Origin: Mustela lutreola
Taxonomy: Eukaryota; Chordata; Mammalia; Carnivora; Mustelidae
Direction of reading: 5' to 3'
DNA: 64,000 bases
Assembly: GCF_030435805.1 (NCBI RefSeq)
Contig: NC_081291.1
Coordinates: 14,841,001 to 14,905,000 of the forward strand
In this document: one piece after another, positions 35,799 through 51,930 of the stretch
How the letters are laid out: the number at the start of each line of letters is the position of its first letter
Numbering within the stretch: the stretch's first letter is position 1
Notes under the pieces: model-generated
Seen by the model: the letters and a program-made list of their open reading frames with translations, nothing else
The model's database searches: none
What the model was told of the DNA's origin: nothing
Program-made: the position numbers and the translations under genes

Positions 35799-38700
35799 AT
35801 GGCCGGTTTCGCGGAGCTCGGACTGTCGTCTTGGCTTGTGGAACAATGTCGGCAGCTGGGTTTGAAGCAGCCTACGCCTGTACAGCTCGGCTGCATCCCT
35901 GCCATCCTAGAGGGTAAGTGTGTCTCGGCCTCTTCCCCAGGAAGCCTACCTCCTCTTATCGGCTCCCTTTCCTTCCGCAGCTTTTGCGCACCCCACTTCT
36001 GCGAGGCGAGGGAATATGCTTGGGCGTTATTGGCGAGCCTGGATCCCCGAAGTAGACTGGGCAGTGTTGGCGTTTGTAACGCACAGTTGATTTCCTGTGC
36101 GGACACCCGCACACAAGTGATGTAATCCCAGAAACTTGGGACCTCAGAGCACAGGGATGAATGACTAATGGCCACTACTGAGAAACTTTGGTAGTTTGCA
36201 CTACATCTTAATTTTACAAACGGAAACTGAGTTTGTCGAGATTACTAGTAAATGCAGGACTCTGGTCCCGTGAATACTCCCCACTCCCCACTCTGGTAGT
36301 GCAATCCCGTTTGCCATTAAAGAGATGCTGTTAGGGGCACCTGGGTGGCTTAGTTGATTGAGCGTCCCACTCTTGATTTCCACTCAGGTCATGATTTCAG
36401 GGTGGAGATCAAGGCTGGCTCCATGCTGGACGTAGAGCCTGCTTGGGATTCTCTCTCTCCCTCTCTCCCGCGCTTCTCTCCCTTCCCCGCGTTTTCTCTT
36501 TCTTTCTCTGTAGAAAGAGAGAAAGAAAGCCAGCCTAGGATATAATAAGCTGAGAGTTGAGGTATTAAATAGACAAAGATGGAAAAATTGATAGCCAGCC
36601 TAGAATATAAGATTGGGGGAAGGTTTTCAGGTTTCCCCAAGCTGGGATGTTCTGTGAGGGAGTCAGATGAGATAGTGAGTTGTAGTGGGGCACCTGGGTA
36701 GCTCAGTTGGTTAAGCATCTGCCTTCAGCTTAGGTCATGATTCCAGCCAGGGTCCTGGGATCGAGCCCCGTGTCTGGCTCAAGCAGGGAGCCTGCTTCTC
36801 CATCCTCTCCCTCTGCCACTCGACCTGCTTGTGCTCTCTCGCACACAAGCTTGCTCTCTCTCTCTCTGTCAAATGAATAAATAAAGTCTTGAAAAAAGAA
36901 AAAAGATAGTAGTGGCATCTTGGGTCAGATGGATGTGGGTTCCAGTCCAGCCTGCTACTCACTGGCTGTGTGTGCTGAGCACGTCTCTGAGACTCTGTTT
37001 CCCTGTCTGTTCAATGGAGATAATAATGGTCACACTCTCCTAGAATTTGTCCATATGCCCAGAACACAAATGACATAGGACACATTGGACACATGGTAAC
37101 CGCTCATCAAACGTTAGCTATTGTGAACTGCCCAGTAGAACCTTGTCTGCATCTGGTGTGTGTTGATGCCTCTTTGCCCTCTGCCCAGGTCGGGACTGCT
37201 TGGGCTGTGCCAAGACAGGCAGTGGCAAGACAGCAGCATTTGTCCTGCCCATCTTGCAGAAGCTGTCTGAGGATCCCTATGGCATCTTCTGCCTCGTCCT
37301 GACACCCACCAGGTGAGCCCCCCATAGGCCTTCTGGGTGAGTTAACCATCTGTGTTTTCTTGGGCAAGCACCTTTACCTCTCCGAGTGCCCTTTCCCTAT
37401 GTTTAAAACGGGGATGGAAATCATTCCTGCCTCTTAAGGGAAGCACAATTTACTGGGATAGTGTGTGAGAAGTGCTGAGCATAGGTCTTGTCTCGTGGTA
37501 AGCTGTCAGTTGTCTTGTAGCCCAAGACAGAGACACATTTCTTGTTCTTGGGCAGATATAAATATGGCAGTTGACGTGGTAAGTCCTCTAACAGCAGTAG
37601 GAGAGGTAGGCACTGTATGTTGTAAGAGTGTGGCCTGGGGAGGGGAAGTCGAGGAACACGTCATTCCAGATATTCCTTAAAGGGTGACAAGTATGTCTCA
37701 AAGGGACAAGTTTGGAGAAGGATACGCTAGGCAGAGGAAGCTGCTAGTGCATTCGAGTAGAGGTGGGAGAAATGCAGGGAACAGATTAGGTACTTGGGGT
37801 TAGAGCCAACTGGAGAAAAGCCTAGAATGCCAGGAAGAGAATTAGAACCAATTCTGTGGGCATCTGAGCAGGGGAGGGCAAGACAGAGGACAGTAAGTGG
37901 GCACATGAGCCAAGGGCAGGCCTGGGCAGAGCTGGGGCTGAAGGGTAGGGAAGAAGGGACTTGGACACTGACCAGCCTCAGGGGAGAGGGGACTGATGCT
38001 TAGGTTTTCGGACTTTGGTGACTGTGGTGTCAAGGCCACTGCCGAGGAAGAGAGGCCAGGTTGGGTGGAACTGGTGGGAAAGGGGCCATGGGATGTGGTC
38101 AGAGGGGCTCCAGCGCTCCATATCAGAGCCTTTATCCAGAGGGAACTGGGAGCTGTGATGCGTGTGTAAGTAGGAGAGGGACAGTCAGGAAGTCTGAGGG
38201 TTGGATATGGGAATGGGAGGCAGGCACAGAACCCCTATCTAACCCAGCCTGACCCCTTTACACCCACAGGGAGCTGGCCTACCAGATTGCAGAGCAATTC
38301 CGGGTGCTGGGGAAGCCTCTGGGCCTGAAAGACTGCATCATTGTTGGCGGCATGGGTACAAGGGGCCTGGGGAGGCTCTGGGTAGGGAACCCCCTCGGCC
38401 TCAGGCCACCTACCCAGACCCACTTCTCGCTCTCCACCTGCAGATATGGTGGCCCAGGCCCTGGAGCTCTCCCGGAAACCACACGTGGTCATCGCCACAC
38501 CAGGGCGCCTGGCTGACCACCTACGGAGCTCCAACACTTTTAGCATAAAGAAGATCCGTTTCCTGGTGAGTCGGCCCAAGGCCCGGATTCATCCATTTGG
38601 GACACGTGTCCCATAGGCCATCCAGTAGAGCCGTAGGAGGGGTGACAAGGACAGCAGAGAAGCAATATGAGGTAGCCCAGACTAGCCAGGGTGGTCGGGG

Positions 38701-41700
38701 GCAGGGCCTCTCTGAAGCGCTGAGATAGTTGAGGGAGCGGATGTCTGAGACCTTGAGGGAGAACACTCCAGGGCCCATCTCCAGGGCTGGGAAGGAGGCA
38801 TGGGTGGGGGAGAAGCAGGCTGGGCACGTGAGCGGGCCCTGGACAGCGCTATCACTCCAGATCCCCTACCCCTGGCTACTGGTTCTCAGGTGATGGACGA
38901 GGCAGACCGGCTGTTGGAGCAGGGCTGCACCGACTTCACCGTGGACCTGGAGGCCATCCTGGCGGCCGTGCCTGCTCGCCGGCAGACCCTCCTCTTCAGC
39001 GCCACACTGACTGACACACTCAGAGAGCTTCAGGGCCTAGCCACCAACCAGCCCTTCTTCTGGGAGGCTCAGGCCCCGTGAGTCCATAGCCAGGTCCCGA
39101 GGGGCAGGGCAGGGCAGGCAAGGGGTCGGGTGCGGGGGCCACACCCAACAGAGGTTCTTGCCCATGGACCGTGCAGGGCATTGGCTCCCTTCAGCAGTAG
39201 GGGAAACTGAGTCCGGTCCCCCACCTCCCTATCCGCAGGGTACGTACAGTGGAACAGCTGGACCAGCGCTACCTGTTGGTGCCTGAGAAGGTCAAAGATG
39301 CCTATCTGGTCCATCTGATTCAGAACTTCCAGGACGAGCATGAGGACTGGTCCATCATCATCTTTACCAACACGTGCAAGTGAGCACGGGCTGCCTCTCT
39401 TCTCCTCAGACCCCTTCCCGTAGCCTTTATGAGGCCTGAGGTGCGAGGCACATGGCCAGTGTTGGCACTCTGGAGCCTCTGCTGAGACCAGAGATTTCAG
39501 AGGATTCACTCAGGGAAGCTCAGATCAAGCAGTTTGCTGAGGCCACACCTCCTGAAGAGGGAGCCAGGACTTGGGGTTCCTCAGACTCCCCTTTTTTTTT
39601 CTTTTTCTTTCTTTTTTCTTTTTTAAGATTTTTCTTTATTTGTCAGAGAGAGAGAGCATGCGGCCCATGTGTGTGCATACAAGCCGGGGGTAGGGGGGCA
39701 GCAGGCAGAGGAAGAAGCAGGCTTCTCACTGAGCAGGGAGCCTGATGTGGGGCTCGATCCCAGGACCCTGCTACCATGATCTGAGCCGAAGGCAGACAGA
39801 CACTTAACCGACTCAACCACCCAGGCTCCCCAAGACCCGCTCTTAACCAGAAGGCATGGGGGCCTCTGGGTGTCCCCCAGAAACGCCCTGCTGCAGCCAG
39901 GAAGGCCTCGAAGCAGCAGCTTTTTACTGTGTCTCGGGCTGTCGCTAAGGCCCAGCACATTGGCTCCCACAGCCAGGCCCTCCTCTCTGCAGTCCTGGAG
40001 GCCTTCAGAATCCTTTGAAGCTCTTGGGGAGGTCCTTAGGAAGCTGTAGCATGATCTGGAGTGGAAACGCAGCCTACGTCACATGGAGGAGACCTCCTGA
40101 GTGGCTGCTGCCCCCTAAGAATGTATCAGCTACCAGAAGAGGAAAGTCTGGGTTTAGGGCTGACTTTCATTGGCTTAGGCCAGGGTCGGCAGGCAGGATA
40201 CCCTGCACCCCTGCTTCTCCTTCACCAGCTGTGCAGAGCTCCCTACTTGCCATCTTGGGGTGTGCCGGGGTGGGAGTGCCTTCCCTGACCGGGGCCCTGG
40301 AGAGGCTGCCAGCGTGTCCTTCCCCCCCAGGACCTGCCAGATTCTGTGCATGATGCTGCGGAAATTCAACTTCCCCACTGTGGCTCTGCATTCCATGATG
40401 AAACAGGTGTGGGGTCAGGCTGCCCCAGAGACACACCCCTCCCCATCCCTAGCCCTGGCCTCTCTGCTCCTCCCAGCCTCAGGGCCTTTGCCCACTCCTC
40501 TTCACTCTGCCTGAAACACTTCCTCCATGCGTTAACCTTGGTCTGTCCTCATGGGGGCGCCCGTGAGGGTGGGAAGCCTGGACTCCCATGTTCCCAGGCC
40601 TCAAACGGTAAATGCCCAAACATTTGCTAACCCTGACCCCCAGTCTTCCCAATTCTCTTCCTAATCTGGCAACAGAAAGAACGCTTTGCTGCCCTGGCCA
40701 AATTCAAGTCCAGCATCTACAGGATCCTGATTGCCACAGATGTAGCTTCCCGGTGAGCAGCCCCACCGTACTCCCTCCTGTGGGCTGGCCAGTGGCACCC
40801 CCACAGAGGGATCAGAGGGCTCCCCTGGCGAGGGGTGGGGCTGCCCCAACTTCTGGCTGAGTGACCTGGGGTGGGTCCCCGCCTTGGTTTCTGCATGTGG
40901 ATGGCACCATTGACTGGCCTCTGCCTCCAGGGGCCTGGACATTCCCACAGTGCAGGTGGTCATCAACCACAACACCCCCGGGCTCCCCAAGATCTACATA
41001 CACCGAGTCGGCCGGACAGCTCGGGCAGGTAAGCAGACAGGGCCGGGTGGCCTTCGGACCTGTTACCCTCCACCCTGCCCACCCCTCGAGGAGCCCAAGT
41101 CAGGAGCCAGTGGGAGAAAATGGGGTAGAGCCCGCAGGCAAGAAGCAGGGTCAAAAGTTGGGGGAATCTTCCTTTCGAAAGCAAAGGCAGGGAATGTTTT
41201 GGTTTCTGAGATTCTCAGCCCGGGGTGGTCAGAGACAGGGTTTCTGGGGTGGCCAGCCGAGGCCTGGTGCTTCTCCCCTGTCCTGTGGCCCTGGGGCAGG
41301 GCATATCAGCTCTCTAGGTCCGTCTCGTCATCAAAGGACAGGTAGCAGGAATGATGCATGTTTGTGCTGCTCCAAGGGTTGTGAACCTCACCAGCTTTGA
41401 GTGCTGAGGGAGACACCGTCACCCTCACAGAAATGGGGGACAGAGAGACTAGTGGGCACAGCTCTGCACTGAGGCATGTCAAGGCTTCTCACTGACAAAA
41501 CTCCCTGACAGCCGTGCCCTGGAGGGAAATCAGCCACGTCCCCAGCCCCTGTGGACAGCTGGCCTGCCAGGAGAGCCGCCTCTCCCAGGGCCCTGTGTCT
41601 CCTCTGGGAGGGACCTGCCCTCACTCCGTTCCCACCAAGAGAGCTGCCTGGTGGTCGCAGCCTGTCTCTGTTGGCCCCTAGCTCACAGCAGGTAACTGTG

Positions 41701-43030
41701 GCATGTCCTCGCAGGGCGGCAAGGACAGGCCATCACACTGGTGACGCAGTACGACATCCACCTTGTCCATGCCATCGAGGAGCAGATCAGTGAGTGGAGG
41801 GACAGGAGAGGGGCCGGGGGGGAGACGGGTGCATCTGGGTGAGATACCTGCCAGGCTGCTCGCGGAGCAGAGCTTGGACTGCACTTCCCGCTCTGTGCAA
41901 CCCCAAGTGATGGCTTTTAGCCCGGTTATCAAAACCAGCTTCCCACAGTGGCCCTCAGCCGCTGAAAGCTACATCCGGTGGGAAGAGACTTCAGTTTCTC
42001 AGCCTGGGATGTATCGGTGGTCCCTGTGGATGAGTCAGAGCCCCAGGGCCAGTGTCTGGGTGTGTTTAACAACCCCCTTGGGTGTTTTAATGTGCAGCCC
42101 AGACCAACCAGCATTGGAAAATCTGTAATCACTGCACAGATTGCCCTAAAATTCAGAAATCTCTGGACTGCAAAGGGCAGTGTTTGAGTAATCCTTACAC
42201 CCAGCGTGAGGCTCAAGATCCCAAGATCCCAAGATCCCAAGATCAAGAGTCGCACCCTGTTCTGACGGAGCCATCCAGGCACCCCTAAAGGACAGTGTTT
42301 AAAAAAAATATTTCCTGTCAAATTCATAGTATTGCTAACAGTGACAAATAAAAGGACAGCCTCTTCAGGTCTACGATCCCAGATCTTGCTTATCTGACCC
42401 TAATCTGCTCTGAAGCCAGTCTTGCATGCCCTACTGCATGGGAAGCTCATTCCCAAGCCAGAATCTCTCCCTTGTCTGCTCTCTCCCACCCGCTGGGACC
42501 CCTGCCCCTGCAGAGAAGAAGCTGGAGGAGTTCTCTGTGGAGGAGGCCAGTGTGCTGCAGATCCTCACGCAGGTCAACGTGGTGCGGAGGGAGTGTGAAA
42601 TTGTGAGTATTAGAAGCCGTGAGACCCCCGGTGCCCCCTTGGAGATGAGGGCCCCCGTGACGGCCTCTCCTTCCCTCCCCAGAAACTGGAGGCGGCCAAC
42701 TTTGACGAAAAGAAGGAGATCAATAAGCGGAAGCAGCTGATCCTGGAGGGGAAGGTGAGGGGTGAGGGGCACGTGGATGGCAGGGAGGGCTTACAGGAGG
42801 CAGACTGGCAGCTTGGTCACCTGCGGGTCCTCCCATGCCAGGATCCCGACCTGGAGGCCAAGCGCAAGGCTGAGCTGGCCAAGATCAAGCAGAAGAACCG
42901 GCGCTTCAAGGACAAGGTGGAGCAGGTGCTCCAGCGGCAGAAGGCCAGGGGGGCTGGCCGCAGGGGGCGTCCACCCAGGGCCCCCCCTGGAGCACAATCG
43001 GCCCCGGCACCCAGCCAGGGCCCGTCCTGA
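35799..43030 (+). CDS. DDX49: DEAD-box RNA helicase DDX49, thirteen coding exons
   Basis: ATP-dependent RNA helicase (yeast Dbp8 relative), nucleolar, acting in pre-rRNA processing and RNA export. Exons: 35799-35913, 37189-37312, 38270-38355, 38444-38565, 38890-39077, 39239-39379, 40331-40406, 40676-40752, 40931-41028, 41715-41789, 42514-42602, 42683-42754, 42842-43030. They join without a break to 483 residues, the human length as I recall it. All core motifs are present: Q motif (GLKQPTPVQ, about 21-29), motif I AKTGSGKT (46-53), Ia PTREL (78-82), Ib TPGR (127-130), II DEAD (152-155), III SAT (186-188), IV IIIFTNT (about 250), V ATDVASRGLD (about 305), [10 protein letters not shown] (334-341). 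The tail is basic and rich in Lys/Arg, then Pro. The start has G at -3 and lies 371 bp from the COPE start on the shared promoter. Confidence 0.97.
36333..36535 (+). mobile_element. Older CAN-SINE
   Basis: gcacctgggtggcttagttg head with cccactcttgatttccactc, an older CAN-SINE form. It ends in a pyrimidine run followed by its near-inverse purine run (about 36494-36528). DDX49 intron 1. Confidence 0.85.
36688..36905 (+). mobile_element. CAN-SINE
   Basis: gcacctgggtagctcagttg head, tgaataaataaagtcttgaa tail. DDX49 intron 1. Confidence 0.9.
36925..37110 (+). mobile_element. MIR SINE
   Basis: gtgggttccagtccagcctg, ctactcactggctgtgtgtg, tgtttccctgtctgttcaat and ggagataataatggtcacac form the MIR order. 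DDX49 intron 1, ending about 80 bp before exon 2. Confidence 0.75.
39590..39831 (-). mobile_element. CAN-SINE, older copy
   Basis: Long T-rich tail side, taagatttttctttatttgt, head ends ccacccaggctcccc. DDX49 intron 6. Confidence 0.85.
42190..42286 (-). mobile_element. CAN-SINE fragment with internal 8-bp tandem repeat
   Basis: Ends gagccatccaggcacccc with gatcaagagtcgcaccctgt before it. The word caagatcc is repeated about four times in tandem at 42213-42247. DDX49 intron 10. Confidence 0.7.
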
Positions 43031-43329
43031 GCACCACTGTGGCCCCCACCGGCCCTGCCTGGAATTCCTTCCTGGAACTAACAGTCAGACGGCTCCTCCC
43101 CTCCCCCCAGACCTACTCAGTCCCTGTCAGTGGGACCCAGGGACACCCATGTTGTGCTCCACACAGCTTTCCACCTTGCCACCCCTGGCTGGCCCCTTCT
43201 TGGAGCCCCTGCCTGCAGATGAGAAGGAACACTGGCTACGAGGTTGGGCCCAGCTCCACACACAGTGACCCTGGGGGGTGGATGCTGCAGGGACCCAGAG
43301 CAAAGGTGTGTTGCTTGCAGGAGTCACCT

Positions 43330-43335
43330 AATAAA
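43330..43335 (+). terminator. DDX49: DDX49 polyadenylation signal
   Basis: AATAAA on the plus strand, 300 nt past the DDX49 stop at 43030. HOMER3 ends 0.94 kb further on in the opposite sense, so the two genes converge here. Confidence 0.75.
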
Positions 43336-44271
43336 TGGGTCTCTTGACTTTTTCCCATCGAACTCTGCAGGAGTGGGGGCAGGAGAGGAGGGTTCAGCTG
43401 CTGGTGCTTCCCAAGGCCCCCAGAATATCATGTCACCCCCCACCCCACCCCAGTCCTCCATTCCCATCAGGCCAAGCCAAAGGTTTCAACTACAGTGCTG
43501 GCCATTCTGGCCAGGTGACCTTGGGTTTGAGAAGCCCCCTGTAGACCTCAGTTTCCTCATCTAGAAAATGGGCACTGCAAGGACACCATTCTCCAAATGT
43601 GGTTATCAGGTTCAGTGACATGACGCCTGTGTGTATTGAACACTACCATGTTCTAGAAGCTTCCCAACCTGCCCACCAGAATCTGGGGTTTGTAGCCAGA
43701 GTAAAGGGAGGGGTACTTAACCAGGGGACACCTAAAGGCAAACCGGTCCAGACAAGAGGATTTGAGCCCAAGGGAGTGGGGACAGCTGTGCTGGGCAGAG
43801 CTGGACTCCTGGCCCTGTGGCATGATGTGCTTCTCGGACTCTGAAACTTACTCTTCTCACGGGCAAGTGGGTTGCTAAGCCCAACAGAGCAGCTGAGGTG
43901 CCTCCAAGAGGAAGCAGGTAGAGGGTGCAGTGACGGCGGTTAGATGCCGGGGTGTCCACACAACACACACACACGCACCGCCGCTCTTAGAAATGTAATC
44001 TGGGCGCCAACGCACGCCCTGGGGATTCTAGAAATTCTACACAATGAAAAGCCCTCTAAACAGCCCCTGAGCTGTGAGTGGCCAGGGCCAGCTGGGGCAC
44101 TGTGGCCAGGTCCTCCCCAGGCCGAGTTGGGCCCCCCGGTCCCTGCCAGGGTGAATAGCCCACTGTGCCGCCCGCGGCCCGCCTCGTGCTCCAGGCGGGA
44201 ATCATGCTTCTGAAACCAGCTCCCGCAGGCCCCCAGCTCCCACGGCTCCCACGCAGACCCTGCAGCCAGGC
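43336..44271. other. Convergent DDX49/HOMER3 interval
   Basis: Contains a MIR (about 43490-43640) recognised by cctcagtttcctcatctaga, and the HOMER3 3' UTR at its right end. I could not place a canonical HOMER3 polyadenylation signal. Confidence 0.5.
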
Positions 44272-49535
<5,264 letters not shown>

Positions 49536-49717
49536 TGGTCAGGCTGGGCTGGGTGGGCTCCAAGAAGCAGCCAGAGGGATGGCAGGAGCTGCGGGCTCAG
49601 TCTCTGGCGGGGGTGGGGGGAGAGGGGGCTTGTGAGTGTCTCTCCAGGCTTAAGGAAACCAAGCGGGTCCAACCTCAGGATCCACTGCCAAGGTACAGCA
49701 TTCATAGAACGTCAGTC

Positions 49718-49920
49718 AAAAAGGTAAGGGCGGGACGCCTGGGTGGCTCAGTTGGTTAAGCAGCTGCCTTCGGCTCAGGTCATGATCCCAGCGTCCTGGG
49801 ATCGAGTCCCACATCGGGCTCCTTGCTCCGCAGGGAGCCTGCTTCTCCCTCTGCCTCTGCCTTCCACTCTGTCTGCCTGTGCTCGCTTTCACTCTCTCTC
49901 TCTCTGACAAATAAATAAAA

Positions 49921-49961
<41 letters not shown>

Positions 49962-49973
49962 TAAGGGCATCAG
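49718..49973 (+). mobile_element. CAN-SINE with A-tract and target-site duplication
   Basis: gacgcctgggtggctcagtt head from about 49733 and an A-tract of over 30 bases to 49959; aaaaggtaagggc is found on both sides. Perfect flanks and tail mark a young insertion, in the HOMER3 5' intron. Confidence 0.95.
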
Positions 49974-50639
49974 CAGATCACTCAGAGCAAAAAGACCCTG
50001 TCCCTCTCCATCGAGGAAGCCCCCACATATGCCGAGCAGGAGATGGCTCTCTGAGAGGAGACAGGTGGCCCTCATTATTCCAGCATAAACTTCTCAGCAT
50101 GCTGTTTACTGAACCCCCGGTGACACCCCCTCAATCTTGGGGTAGGTAGAGAAGGCCAAGGTGAACTCCTGCTTGGTATTTTCTGCCACATTCACTCATC
50201 ACTCCCTAAACTAAGATTTTCATCCAAATGTGGGGCAGGATTAGGCGCCTACTGGGAGACTAGTCCCCCACCCCCAGAATCCACAGGGGGACCCCTCAAC
50301 TTCCACTGTAGGGCAGAAGCACACCTTGTGGAGTCAGAGTCCAAATCCCCAGGGAGCTCCCAGCCTAGTTAAAAAGATAAGATGTAGCCAAACAAGTTTA
50401 TCTTGGTGCCCAGTTCCTGGTCACCCATACCCACTCAATCCCAATAGGGCTGGGCTGGGTGGCATCAAGAATTAGGAGAAGAGGCCCCCCAGCTCCTCTT
50501 GGTGCCTTTAGTCACAACCCCACAGAAACCAGGAATGGCTGTCCTAGAGAATTCTTGACCCTCACCTCTGTGCCCCCAAAACCTGCACTTGGGGCATCTG
50601 TAGAGGACCAGCAGGGGCCAGGGGGAAGGGAGGTGGCAA

Positions 50640-51930
50640 AGTGGGGGAAGGGAGGACCCCGCGGAGCGGCCTCCTCGGGTCAGAGGAGGGATGCCCCCCC
50701 ACCCTGTCCTGGGCAGCTGCTGCCCCGGTCACAGGGTCTGAAACCGGAGTCCCTGTGTGGGGGAGGGGCGGCAGCTCTGGCCTGGGTTGGGAGCAGGTCC
50801 TGGAGCGAAGCAGGGTTCCAGGGTGCAGGGGTCCCAGAAACAAAGGCCCTTCCGGCCCTGAAGGTCCTGCCGCGACTTGCAGCTTTGGGGAAAGTTACTC
50901 ACCAACTAGTCATGTGCCTCGGATGCCGCCGGCCCGCGGGGCTCCCGGAGGAGGCCCCGACCCCGCCCGGTGCCCAGGATCCCCAATTGCGTGTGGGGGC
51001 GAAGCCCCACCCCATGCGCCCCAGTCCGGGGGGCCTGATATTCAGTAAGGAAGGAGTTCCCATCCGCGTCAGAAGCGGGGCGCCCAATACGCGCCCCGAC
51101 TTCGGGAAGTGCCACCCTCGACCCGGGAACTTCCGAGATCCGCGCGACGCCCCCCAACTCCGGGCCCAGAACTTCAGGGACACATTCTCTGCCTCCTCCA
51201 ACCCCAGGTCCAGAACTTCGGGGATCCCTCGCGCCACCTCCGACTCCTAAATTTCGGGGACTCCCTGCCACCTCTCCAACCCCGGGTCCGGAATTTCGGG
51301 ATCTCCTCGCGCCGCCTCCCTACCCCAGGCCGGGAACGTCGGGGACACCGCAGCCTCTTCCAACGACCGGTCCGGAACTTTGGGAACCCCTCGCCCTATG
51401 CCCTCTCCGACCCCGACTCCGGAACTTCGAGGCCCCCGCGCCCTCTCAAGCCCCGGAATTTCGGGGCTCCCCGAGCCGCCCCCAGCCTCCCTGTGCGGAA
51501 CTTCGGGGACCCGCCGCGCCCTCCCCCGGTCCTGGAACCTCGGGCCCCCCGCGTCCCCGGCGCAGGCTCGGACAGCCGGGCTCACCCTGCGGGCTCGGCG
51601 CCCCGCGAGTGTCCGGGCGCGAGTCGGGTGCTGCCCCGCGCCGCCGACTCCCCGCAGCCGGGCGCCCCGCTCGCTTGCTGGCTCCGGGGCCCGCGCCCTC
51701 CGCGCCGCCCTCCGCACCGCCCGCGCCTTTGTCTGCGCCTCCGCCGCCGCCCGCGCCGCCTCCGGTCCCATCGCGGCGGGTCCCGACGCGGCCGCCGCCT
51801 GCCCCGCCTCCCCGGGCTGCCGAGGCCGCCCCGCAGCGCCCCCTGCCGGCCCTCCGCAGTGGGGGGGAGGGGGAGAGGGAGGGGCGGAAGCCCGGAGGAA
51901 GGCGGGACAGGACCGGCCTTGGGAAGGAGT
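50640..51930 (-). promoter_or_regulatory. HOMER3: HOMER3 CpG-island promoter with probable non-coding first exon
   Basis: CpG-dense DNA upstream of the HOMER3 coding start. Two good minus-strand splice donors lie here: GTGAGT directly after 50903, and GTGAGC directly after 51586. Either could end the non-coding first exon that joins the acceptor at 49604-49605. GC boxes are frequent and no TATA box is seen. The 41-bp minisatellite (51120-51570) lies inside this island. Confidence 0.65.
51120..51570. repeat. GC-rich minisatellite, period about 41 bp, in the HOMER3 island
   Basis: A core close to ccggaacttcgggga recurs near 51125, 51166, 51210, 51247, 51288, 51331, 51372, 51419, 51453, 51494 and 51531. 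Spacing is 34-47 bp, most often 41. The filler between cores is C-rich (like cccctcgcgccnccctccaac). Copies are well diverged, so this is an old array and not a fresh expansion. Open reading frames on both strands across it are by-products of its composition. Confidence 0.85.

Noticed and set aside
36494-36528. Pyrimidine/purine near-palindrome as a functional hairpin
   Set aside because: It is the low-complexity end of an old CAN-SINE and needs no other explanation.
50459-51250. 263-codon plus-strand frame upstream of HOMER3
   Set aside because: No domain, low-complexity composition, runs into the minisatellite and CpG island.
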